From positions 248,001-312,000 of the forward strand of contig VCMS01000038.1 of the NCBI GenBank assembly GCA_022539475.1: a stretch of DNA of 64,000 bases, given 5' to 3'. Positions 55,401 to 64,000 of this stretch are shown one piece after another. The translations under genes and the position numbers were made by a program. The notes under the pieces were generated by a model. That model ran no database searches. It worked only from the letters and a program-made list of their open reading frames with translations, and was not told where the DNA came from. How positions within the stretch are numbered: the first letter of the stretch is position 1; every line of letters starts with the position of its first letter. The DNA comes from Gracilaria domingensis. Taxonomy: Eukaryota > Rhodophyta > Florideophyceae > Gracilariales > Gracilariaceae.

Positions 55401-55705
55401 CGAGGCTCAAGAAACGCTTTCTACGTACCCGTCTGTTGGGTTATACAGGAACGCTTGGAAGGATTGGTTAACCAAAATGGTACCGGTCGCTCGCACAGCG
55501 ATGGATAAGGCGCAGGCCGCTTATAAGCGCAACTTCGATGCGAAGGTTAAGAACCCATTACCAAAGGTCAAACCAGACGATATGGTATTTCTCCGCAAAT
55601 AATACTATAATCCGGAGAAGGAACGCCGCCACAAGCTCTCGCCTATCGCGGAAGGACCCTACAAGGTTATTTCCGTCACGGACGATACCCCAGTGGAAAC
55701 GGGAG
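52432..55705 (+). pseudogene. pol: E4 Pol: RT, RNase H, integrase, multiple breaks
   Basis: The pre-RT region (52432-53103) ends in a TAA at 53101. RT follows in the same frame, with FCIDYRRLNSVT, LDANWGYWQVP and VYLDDIIVF. Near 54020 the frame shifts, and RNase H continues (VDTDAS, YSVSEKECLAVVWAL, VHTDHSSLRW). It shifts again near 54390 into integrase: zinc residues in HYVKVGAHPGG...CTECAKNN, then the triad in AIDILGEL, LLSDNGSQF and NGQVERFNR. A TAA at 55600 interrupts the C-terminal chromodomain-like or SH3-like tail (YNPEKERRHKLSP, EGPYKVISVTDD), which stops at 55705. Four breaks mean it cannot encode a working polyprotein. Confidence 0.85.
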
Positions 55706-55985
55706 ATATGGTTTGATATAGATTTGATATAACGTAAGCGTTTTGGATATAAATTTTATATAATTTTGATATAGGTTTCATACATACTGCGTTTATGGGT
55801 CAAAACGGCAGATATGAAATCGATACTGGTTCGATAAGATTTTGAGCCAGTCAAGTTTTCAGATACAAGTTTAGTATAATTTCGATAAGCAACGTACTTA
55901 GATATAGTCTCGATAAAGCTAAGCGTGATATAAAACTGATATTTTTTTATGCTTGCTGGATATAAAGTACTTCTGATGAAGAACT
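55706..55985. repeat. AT-rich tract with recurring GATATA motifs
   Basis: TTTGATATA, GGATATAAA, GATATAGG and CGATAAG motifs recur every 10-25 bases, without a strict period. It separates the truncated 3' end of E4 from the truncated DGAT1/SOAT remnant, so it may be a degenerate satellite or filler DNA at a breakpoint. Confidence 0.5.
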
Positions 55986-56089
55986 GATGCATGTTGGATA
56001 TGCTCTCGAAACGCCTCCGCACACAGCACACATCTCCCTTACCGCCACCGACTGGAAACAGGCTCTCCTTCATATTCCCGTCGCACCCC

Positions 56090-57008
56090 TGGCCGTACTG
56101 GATCACCATGCACAACACCATCTGGATGCTGAAACACCCCACGTATCGTACGCAAACCGTGTGAGTGCGGGAGTAGCTCGTTTCGTACACCGACACCGGC
56201 GCAACCGCGTAATACAACATGTTGCCTGCCGTCAGGTTGCGGGGGTATTTCACACGCTTGCTGCTTGCGGCATTGGAGCGCCCGCGTGAGTCCAACGACG
56301 ATTCCGATGCCGCGCTAGTAGTTGCCGTCGTTGTGGTTGTGGTTGTGGTTGCTGTCGCCGTCGTCGTCGTATTTTCGTTCGACGCACTTGCGCACTGTCG
56401 TTGGCGCTGAAGCTGCATGCGGCGAAGGTGAGTATCTTCATCCAGCAGCAGATTGGTCAGCACATAAATGTGCTGCTTAAGTGCCACCGCCACGAACAAC
56501 ATGCCATGAATCACTCCGAACAACGGATCGACCTGCGCCAGGAACAGCAGCCTGGTGGCCACAGTGAAGAATAATTACAAACTTGAGCCGTGCAGAATGA
56601 GCGTCTGATGCACGGTAAGCCATGTTGTTCGCATACCCTTGGTGATGAAGTACGCCACAAAAAACAGCAACGGCAGTACCAAATTAAGAAACAGCGAACG
56701 AACAGTGTGCTGGAACAACTGCTGTAGCAAATGGAACTCGGCCACGCGCCAAAGCCGTCCTCCAAAACATTCCTGGCCAACGGATACACCAGACAGAACG
56801 CAGGCAACATGAACGACAGGTTGTAAAACCCTTCTAGACGATCAGACTTGAGCTTGTCCAGAAGCTCGATGGGACGAAGTTCGTGTCCATAATATTCTTC
56901 AAGTGGCGCTGCCCGGGCTCGCGGTTCGTGAACGTACAGTGATAGGCGAGAGACGGAGTCGGCATCTGTTACAGAGGAGGAAAAGGAAGGACTTGACGGT
57001 GGGCGCAC
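56090..57008 (-). pseudogene. DGAT1/SOAT-family O-acyltransferase remnant
   Basis: This is part of a membrane-bound O-acyltransferase of the DGAT1/sterol acyltransferase group, ER enzymes that make triacylglycerol or sterol esters. The order is an N-terminal ...FYNLSFMLPAFCLVY membrane helix, then, after a one-base frame change near 56770, EFHLLQQLFQHTVRSLFLNL and FVAYFITKGMRTTW. A TAA follows near 56573, then LFFTVATRLLFLAQVDPLF, LKQHIYVLTNLLL, and the family-typical YPRNLTAGNMLYYAVAP. A Thr-rich insert (about 56340-56380) is unusual. The C-terminal half, with the catalytic His and Asn, is missing; similarity ends near 56090. One frameshift, one stop and the truncation argue for a pseudogene. 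DGAT1 versus SOAT is undecided. Confidence 0.65.
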
Positions 57009-57424
57009 GTCGTGGTTGGACGGTCGCGAAGAGTTGTGCGTGGAAGCAATTCACACTTTGAGAGCCTGCACGAGCTGCGAACGGCGCTGGAGCAGCGATG
57101 GCGACAGCTCCACGTTGCACATCACGTGCTCGGCAAAGCCTGCAATATTAAATGCGCTAATATTGGAGGTGGGGGAAGCAAAAGCGGAGCGGTACGAAAG
57201 ACAAGCGCACAGAGACCGAGAAAGAATCAATCAAAGCCGTTTTAAAGGCGTTGGCAATGAGGGGAGGGTAAGCGGTGATCACAGCGGCGACGGTAGAAGG
57301 TGAGAAATGGCGCCGGGGCGAAGGTATGGCGAGGCGAAAGAGCTGGTGGGCGGTATCTAAGTGCTCGAAGAATGAGCGTGCAGGGTGGGCGCGAGCGCGA
57401 CAATGGGGGAAAAGGAGCTCGTGA
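57009..57424. other. Intergenic between remodeller and acyltransferase remnants
   Basis: Short open frames only. No features of a gene, and no sequence continuing the CHD1 C-terminus, such as its SANT-SLIDE part. Confidence 0.4.
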
Positions 57425-60400
57425 TCATAGTCGTGTGGGAGGTCTAACGAGCAGTTCGTCGATATCGTCAACGTCAAGAACACGACAGTCCTCTGCGTTC
57501 TCGTCCTTATCTTCCTTCTTAGTATCGTTCGCAGTCGGTTCAGGACCATTGGGTGCACCATCCTTCATCTTCGAGTCACCTGCTACGTTTTCTATAAGGT
57601 CCTCTTTGGCAAAAACTTTCTCAGCACCGAAACGAAGGATCGCAGATAGTTCCTCTTTCTTAAACGCAATATCCGGTTCCTTTCCATCAGCTTTGCTACC
57701 ATCTTCCACACCATGAATCACGACATGCTCAAGAACCCGCTTTCGTTTAGCTCTCTCCAGAATATCTTCTTCAACGGTTTCCCTTCTCAGCAATCGAAAC
57801 CCTTTCACGTCCTTAAATTGTCCAATGCGATGGCCGCGACTCTCCGCTTGCAGATCATTTTCAGGATTCCAGTCAGAATCAAAGATAATAGCGGTGTCCG
57901 CTGTAGCCAAGTTGATGCCAAGGCCCCCAGCTCTGGTTGAAAACAAGAAAACAAAGTCCGTCGAGTCTGGCGTACTAAGTGGTTCACAGCACGCTGGCGA
58001 ACTTGGTTCGCAACACTTCCATCAAGTCGTTGAAATGGGAACAGCCGCATTCGACAGTAGTCTTGAAGTATGTCCAACATCTTCACCATTTGAGAAAAAA
58101 TAAGCACTCGATGTCCTCTTTCCTTGAGACGAAGCAGAAGTTTGTCCAAAAGAATCATTTTCCCAGAGGCGCGAATTAATTCTTCGACAGTGGTTGGAGT
58201 GGAGGTATCTTCATAGTTGGGAAAAAGATATGGGTGGTTCCAACACTTCTTCAACTCCATGAGAAGGATTCGGATACTAGAAGTGTTACCAATGCCTCTG
58301 GCTTTTCCAGCTTCGTTCAACTTTGTTAGATTCTTAGTTAGTAACCAACGATAGTATTGCTGCTGGGCGGAAGTCATTCCCGCTCGAAGAACAGCATACG
58401 TTTTCTTCGGCAAGGATTTCTCGACATCACCCTTTTGACGACGAATAGTGTAGGGACGCGAGGTATTGTGAAGCTCGCTTACACGCTCTGGATCTCTCAA
58501 CGCCGCAAAAGAAAAGCGTTCCTCAAATGCTTCCGCGCTAAGGAACTTCGTTGGGTTCAGGAAGTGTAGCAGCGCCCATAACTCGCGCACTGAATTATGC
58601 AGTGCGGTTCCGGTGACTAGCAGACGGTTTGCAGAGCGCAGACTAGCAATTGTTGTGTGCAGAGCACTTGTTTCATTCTTCAAACGGTGAGCTTCGTCCA
58701 CGGCAATCATGGACCACCTAAACTCACCAAGATATTCAACATCCTGCATAAGAAGCTCCGGCGTTGTAAGAAGCGTGTGGAACTTTTCAATGCCTCCTTT
58801 GGCTGATGAGAAGAACTCGTGCTCTCGAATCATGGCTCTCGATTTGGAGTTCCCAACGTAGCATATGACGTTCATGTCCGGTAGCCACCGCCTAAATTCC
58901 CGAACCCATCCTGCTATGGTGCTCAGTGAAACGACAACAAGAAACAAACCATGGATATTATGGGCATACATCAACCAGCCAAGAAACGATATGGTTTGCA
59001 GAATCTTTCCAAGACCCATCTCGTCTGCGAGAATAACGTTGTTGCGCTTCGTCCACGCAAAAGCAAGAAAGTTAAGACCGTTAAGCTGATACGGTCGGAG
59101 AGTTCGCCCTTCTCCATGAAGAAACTTTGGCTGCTCAGTCATGCGCTCATTTTAGGTCTATCGTCTTTGACATTGAAGGGGTTGAAACGCTTCTTACTTG
59201 TCATAGACAGGACTGCTTGTTCTCTGTCACTGAACGCATCTATGGCTTTCATGTCAACCTCAGTACTAAGATCAGATCTTTTCTCCCAAGTGCAATCCTC
59301 ATAAGAGAGGATACACCACTTCACCAAATACTCTGTACCCAAATCTTCAGTTTCTCTCTGGGCAATGATGCGGTCAACAACCTCATAGCTTCGGAAGAGC
59401 TCTCTATTTTCTTCCCTATTTACCGGCAGGTCCTCAATATCTTCTGGAGTTGCGTGGGTCCAGACATGTTTTCGTACTTCTTCAACCGACTTGACAAAGT
59501 TCCTGACCTTCTTCGCACCTTTCACTGCCTGAAGAGTATCCCATGTTTCCCAGGTGCACTTCCGGAACGAGGTGATAGTCCACTTGACCTTGAATTCTAC
59601 ATTGGAGACCGCAAAATCCGTGTAAGGTCCATCGCCTTCACCCGCTTTTGGTTTCCCATCCATAACGCGATAGTCCAAAACTTGGTCAACGCCTAGTATG
59701 TTGGCATCTGCAGCCTCCTCAGCCTGCTTTGCTGCAAGAATAGCAGCTTCCTCCTCCGACAGATCGTCCCCCTCAAAGTAATTCACCGTACCACCTGTCC
59801 GACTATTAATGCGCGCACTTCGGAATGCTTCATCATCGACTGGGACGGAATTCGTTCTCCGTCGTTTCTTCGGATGCTGCGAAAATCTGCGCCTGCGCTT
59901 CCCAGCAAGTTTTGCAGGCGTTCCATCCATGAGCCAATCATCCTCAGAGTGAGATGGAGATGCGTTACCATCGTCGACGCGGTCATCAGCGTCACTTGCC
60001 TCGAATCGTCTGATACGACTGGCCTGCCCAGAGGATGATCGCTTTGCGCGAGATCTTATCTACCTACCTGATTCCAAAGTGAAATCGTCATCATCAAGGT
60101 CTTTATATTCTTCATCTTCGTCCTCCTCTTTTGTTAGCTGTGTCAGAACAGATGTGGGGAGTGCAGAGACGACATGTGTTAGAGAAGAACAGGAGTTAGG
60201 GCCAAAGGCAGTATTAGTTGAAAGAAAAATTAACGTACCATTGTTAGCCTTGTTGTCAGAGTCACTGCCGACGCAAGAGGCGCCGGAAGAGTCTGGTGGG
60301 GAATTAAGAGGCGCTCTGGGGCATGCCTTGAGCGAGAAGAACGGCGAAAGTAGCGGGTGTCGTCACGCATATCTTCTGGGATGACAAATTTCTGTTGCGA

Positions 60401-60703
60401 GCGACGTCTCCTGCGAACCACGTTCGACTGATCATCACTATCACTATCAGGATGGTCGCCGTTTGCCAGTGGTTGTGGGTGGTTTGGACTGTTTCCGGAA
60501 GCGTATTGAGCATCTTGATCCACGTGGTCCAGCTCGTCCTCAAGCTCAACTTGAACGTCAGCATCGTCCTCATCGTCATCTTCGTTCGCATCTTCGTCAT
60601 GATGATAGGAAGAAGAGCAGTCCTTACGGTGGGGAAAACTTAGGGATTGTTCGCGAAATGGGGAGGGCTGTTGTGGTGAAGAGTTTTGGATTAGAATGGG
60701 CAT
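57425..60703 (-). pseudogene. CHD1: CHD1-like chromatin remodeller, frames broken, C-terminus short
   Basis: CHD1 slides nucleosomes using tandem chromodomains and a SNF2 ATPase. An acidic, Arg-rich N-terminal exon (about 60239-60703) and a probable intron (60138-60238) come first. The double chromodomain (59139-59930) has FKVKWTITSFRKCTWETWDT and VKWCILSYEDCTWEKRSDL. It ends TGA, overlapping the ATG of the ATPase frame (59142-57805). The ATPase has LRPYQLNGLNFLAF, DEAH and PFQRLDGS. One missing base near 57980 shifts the frame to [17 protein letters not shown] and HRIGQ (57425-57946), then [15 protein letters not shown]. The gene stops soon after, without SANT-SLIDE. Walker A reads GLGKILQT instead of GKT, TGTALHN replaces TGTPLQN, and LLTTPELL replaces LLTTYELL. 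The frameshifts and lost key residues suggest a non-functional copy. Confidence 0.75.
60138..60238 (-). other. Probable intron in the CHD1-like gene
   Basis: On the minus strand it starts GTACGTTAAT and ends CTGACACAG. It connects the N-terminal exon to an acidic exon (TKEEDEDEEYKDLDDDDF) in phase 0. The next junction, near 60060, does not resolve cleanly. Confidence 0.5.
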
Positions 60704-61320
60704 TATTGGAGAAATTATGTATAGAAGAAGATTAGAATGATCTTCTTAATTGCAACTGGTCGGAAGAAAGTTCTGGTTCTTCGCCGCCAGGCGAGCCGTC
60801 CGCCCTGGAGGGGGGAGAGGATTGCATGGGGGGGAAACGGGGAGCAGGGCAGTGCAAAGAGATGAGGGGTAAACAACGGGAGATACAGATGAGATATAGA
60901 AGTTCGAAGCGATATAAAGAGAAGAGGGAGTGGTTGAAGAAAAGGAGATCGGACCGGGATGAGAGAGGGGTGGAGACAGTGCGGGAATGATAAAGGGGGT
61001 TGAAGCGGAGAAGAGGTGGGCGGGAGAAGCAAGAGAGCCAAGGAAGAGGCGGGGGTAAGGGAAAGGGCGAAGGAAGGAGGGAAGCGAGGGAGAATGTGCT
61101 GCGACGTCTTTCGATGACGACTTGGCAGTGGAGCGCGTTCAGCGGACTGATGCAGCAGTGTAGCAGGCAGGCGGCTGATTAACGACTGATACACTGCCGT
61201 GCGTACGCTCGTGCGTATGCTCTCTAGTCTCGACCGAGCTGACGGGTCTACGCACGGCTTGCGTAGGTCCAGGTTGACGCGGACAGAATGGCCATGCATT
61301 ATCGCGCCTTTTGCTGGCGG
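60704..61320. other. Purine-rich (plus strand) spacer, no gene
   Basis: A G/A-rich strand asymmetry runs from about 60800 to 61100, with pyrimidine-rich DNA on the other strand. The 194-codon minus frame here is Pro/Leu/Ser low complexity and not a credible protein. The tract may be the promoter region of the CHD1-like gene. Confidence 0.4.
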
Positions 61321-61377
61321 GGATGACTATGCTGGAAAGCGGGAACCGCGCATAACGAGGTCTCTCTTCTTACCTTC

Positions 61378-62006
61378 AGCAACGCTATCACGATGATGGC
61401 GTAGATACATGGCAGCCTGCAGCTCGATCAAAGTGTCCGCCACGTGCAGCAGCGCACGACTGCAGCCAGATCGCAGTCGTGCGCGTCGATGGCGCGGGGC
61501 CCACTCCCGGGCAGCTGTGTGGCACACAGTGTGTGCCGCACAGGGCTGCGGCTCCCGCGGAACACGGGGAGGGGGAGCGGTCGCGGGGCAGATCACGGCG
61601 CGATTCGGCCATGCGCCACAGCGCTGCGGCGTTTCGCGCATGACACACGTGACCGCGTCCCCCAAACAAAAGGCGAGTGGCAGCCGGGGCGCGCCGCGCG
61701 CGCTCGTTGGCTGCACAGCGGTGGACAACAGCCTGTTTTGCAATCTGCGCAGCACCGCGCGCCCCGGCAGCGCGGCGTGCACCTGACCCGCGCATCCGCT
61801 CCGCGCGCAGCCCCCCCGCCTTTGATACAAGGGTACGCGCCCCCACCCGCGCCGTTCGCTACTTCCGCCGCGCGCGCCCCCCCATCTTTCCGTCCCGTGG
61901 CCACGGCCTCGCCGCCGCCGCCCTCACGCGCTCGCGCCCGCCGCCTCACCGCCTCCGTGGGCCCGCCGCAACTGCCCCGCGCCGCCGCTCGGAACCTATC
62001 GCTCAC
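61378..62006 (-). other. GC-rich block with one possible exon
   Basis: Strongly GC-rich, with Arg/Ala/Pro frames in all readings. The best candidate is the minus frame ending LLHVADTLIELQAAMYLRHH, followed by a consensus splice donor (GAAG, then GTAAGA) at 61378. No matching downstream exon was found. It may instead be the shared GC-rich promoter of the photolyase gene. Confidence 0.25.
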
Positions 62007-62118
62007 GTGACCCCGCCCCGCCGCGGTGCAGCAGCACAGTGGCGTCCCAAATGAACCGTCGTCCCTGAATTCCCATCCCCCCGACGATAGCGACGCTCCT
62101 TACCAAAACATCTCGGGT

Positions 62119-63967
62119 ATGCCGAGCGCCACCACCCGGTCCCCTTCCGTGCAGCGGCATCCCTCCAACCGGCGCCCTCGCACACAGTCTCCGCCCCCCA
62201 AGCGTCGCCGCACCACCCCCCACCCCCCACGCCCCGCTCGCCCTCTCCACGTCCCGCCTCCACCAAGTGGTTTCGCAAGCCCAGCGTCGTGTGGTACCGC
62301 GGCAACGACTTGCGCGTCGAGGACCATCCAGCGCTGTTCACCGTCGCTCAACGAGGCGGTCCGGTCGTTCCTTTGTTTATCTGGGACCCGTCGGATGGCT
62401 TTGGAGCTGGCTTGGGACCCGTCAAGCAGTGGTGGCTTCTTCACTCCCTTCGCCAACTGCAGAACGATTTGCGCCGACTCGGAGTGCAGCTTTATACCCG
62501 TAAGGGCAGGAGCACTGAAGAGCTGCGACGCTTCCTCATCGATACAGGTGCTGACGCTGTGTTTTGGAATCGATGCTATGAGCCTCAACTACTAAAACGA
62601 GATGAAGAGCTACGCGAAGAGCTGGCTCAAGAGGGCTTCACAGCAGAAAGCTTCAAGGCTGAATTGCTTGTCGAACCCTGGGAGCTATCCAACTCCGAAA
62701 CTTGCCCCCGCTTTGACACTTTCCACGCATATATGAGCGCATGGATGACCGTCGCCCCTCCTCCTCACCCGCTTCCTTCCCCATCAAGGTTACAGCCACT
62801 ATCCACATTTGTGCAATCTCTTGGTTTAGATCTCTTAGGATTCGAAATTTCAGACGATACGGCCAGTAATCTAGCTAAGATTTGGAAGCCAGGAAGTTCA
62901 CAGGCGAAACGACAGCTTGATCGCTTTCTCAACGAAGTTTTCCCGATCTTTGGTGAAAGTCGCTGTAGGCAACATTTTGAAGGAACAAGTCGTTTGAGTC
63001 CATATATTCGTTTGGAGAAATCAGCCCTCGCAGAATGTACCATGCCACAAAGTTACGAGTTTCGCGATGGATCAAACCACGTTGCCAAAAGGCCTGAAAA
63101 CAGGTCAGGCGCTCAATGTTGCACCTCGAAAGCATCGCCCTACGGTTAGCAATAAGCCTGGAAACAACGATAGCAATAAGTTCGGTAAACCTGGAAACGA
63201 ATCCGTTTCAAATTGTCAACCATCGGCCTCAGATAGTCTGACGCAAAACAGTCGGCGTTCAGGATCAGATCGAAGACAAGGCACATCGAAAGACCAAATA
63301 GACCAGGAAGATATTCTTGTTTCAGGAAAAATTGCGAGTTCGCCGTCCTCACATATCCCAATCGGCGCGTGCATTCCTCAAAAACCTATGCCTTCGAGAT
63401 TTCTCCTTCCATATTCTTTATCACTTCCCTGAAATGAACTCGAAGCCACTGATCCCAGAGTTTTCTACGTTTCCTTGGGCAGAGGATAACTGTTCATTCG
63501 ACTGCTGGCGACATGGGACTACGGGATATCCTATTATAGATGCCGCAATGCGAGAACTGCGCGAATCTGGTTGGATTCATAACCGAATGAGATTCCTCCT
63601 GGCCTGTTTCTTGACAAAGTATTTGTTGCTACCCTGGTCTAAAGACTACGGCAATTTTACAGGCTTCTTGTCGATGGCGATCGCTCTGCGAATGCTTTAG
63701 TTGGCAATGGACGGCCGGCAGTAACACTGATGCATTTCCTGTGACGACTCTAGTTAATCCTGTGAAACAAGCTTACAGACAAGACCCGAATGGTGATTAT
63801 GTCAGACGATGGCTTCCGGAATTGGCCAAATTGCCAACAAAATACATACACCGACCGTGGAAGCACCGCAGGAGTTGCTAGAGAAGTGTGGTATTGTTAT
63901 CGGAGATACCTATCCCGAGCGTGTCGTTGATAGGCACTATGCAATGCGAGGGCAGTTAAGGCAATGA
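62119..63967 (+). pseudogene. Photolyase/cryptochrome family flavoprotein, several frameshifts
   Basis: Photolyases repair UV-damaged DNA with light, and cryptochromes sense blue light. A basic N-terminus with a likely nuclear signal (SPPPKRRRTT) starts at 62119. It joins, across C-rich runs, the photolyase frame (VVWYRGNDLRVEDHPAL, VPLFIWDP). The FAD-binding part has GTSRLSPYIRLEKSALAE, then shifts frame near 63035. After a low-similarity stretch come NLCLRDFSFHILYHFP, the family signature TGYPIIDAAMRELRESGWIH, and NRMRFLLACFLTKYLLLPW. Another shift near 63675 leads to LVDGDRSANALVWQWTAG and GDYVRRWLPELAKLPTKYIH; a last one near 63863 precedes the end. FAD-site residues are mostly conserved. 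With four or more breaks it is a pseudogene unless the assembly is faulty. Subclass is not decided. Confidence 0.75.
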
Positions 63968-64000
63968 CAGTCATGAAGCAGATATTTGCTGCTAATAGAG

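Larger units (their letters stand above)
48922..55705 (+). mobile_element. Second Ty3/gypsy element E4, dead and 3' truncated
   Basis: An untranslated leader (about 48922-49811) is followed by Gag, protease, RT, RNase H and integrase on the plus strand, in Ty3/gypsy order. Coding similarity stops at about 55705 against AT-rich DNA, with no 3' LTR. A TGGCGCC at 49029 recalls a primer-binding site, but no CA-ending LTR border precedes it. Damage: stops at 53101-53103 and 55600-55602, and frameshifts near 54020 and 54390. The 5' LTR border cannot be set without a partner copy. The lineage is unrelated to E1 in Gag sequence. Confidence 0.8.

Noticed and set aside
60715-61299. 194-codon minus-strand Pro/Leu/Ser ORF
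   Set aside because: It results from a pyrimidine-rich strand. Low complexity with no domain or conserved motif.
1-64000. CRISPR arrays, rRNA or tRNA genes, prokaryotic operons
   Set aside because: No regularly spaced short repeats, no TTCGANTC-type arm with a foldable cloverleaf, no rRNA words. The gene content is eukaryotic.

Overview
This is nuclear DNA of a eukaryote. It has short GT-AG introns (about 45 to 106 bp), eukaryote-only gene families (THO2, a CHD1-like remodeller, DGAT1/SOAT, a photolyase/cryptochrome) and several LTR-retrotransposon lineages. Compact intron-poor genes, a DUF6818 protein and heavy Ty3 and Ty1 content best fit a florideophyte red alga such as Chondrus. That assignment is inference from memory, not a search result.

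Layout. 0.5-4.8 kb: THO2-like and DUF6818 genes on the minus strand. 5.45-15.2 kb: a complete but inactivated Ty3/gypsy element, here called E1 (minus strand, 5-bp target duplication GGACA). It carries two novel duplicated-domain modules, one inside Pol ahead of RT and one in an extra ORF after integrase. 15.67-26.2 kb: a related gag-only element, E2, as an apparently exact LTR-internal-LTR-internal-LTR array with a 4291-bp unit. 26.8-27.4 kb: an inverted-repeat DNA element split by a 321-bp solo LTR. 27.7-34.8 kb: host-like genes: a single-pass membrane protein, a small Cys-rich secreted protein, and a pair of paralogues of an unrecognised family. 35.6-44.0 kb: an acidic multi-exon gene whose third exon appears to be split by a Ty1/copia element, E3 (36.68-43.75 kb, duplication GTCCT), which carries an antisense accessory ORF. 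44.0-45.6 kb: a GC-rich decayed block and a copia RNase H remnant. 46.0-49.1 kb: a diverged inverted repeat in front of a second, dead Ty3/gypsy element, E4 (plus strand, coding to 55.7 kb, 3' truncated). 55.7-64 kb: a GATATA-rich AT tract, then host genes with broken frames: a DGAT1/SOAT remnant, a CHD1-like remodeller and a photolyase/cryptochrome.

E1 and E2 share a Gag family, the same putative primer-binding site, related LTRs and a hairpin next to the polypurine tract. E1-type elements could therefore supply the enzymes that E2 lacks. The right-hand third looks like decaying sequence, but a draft-assembly error rate could produce the same picture.
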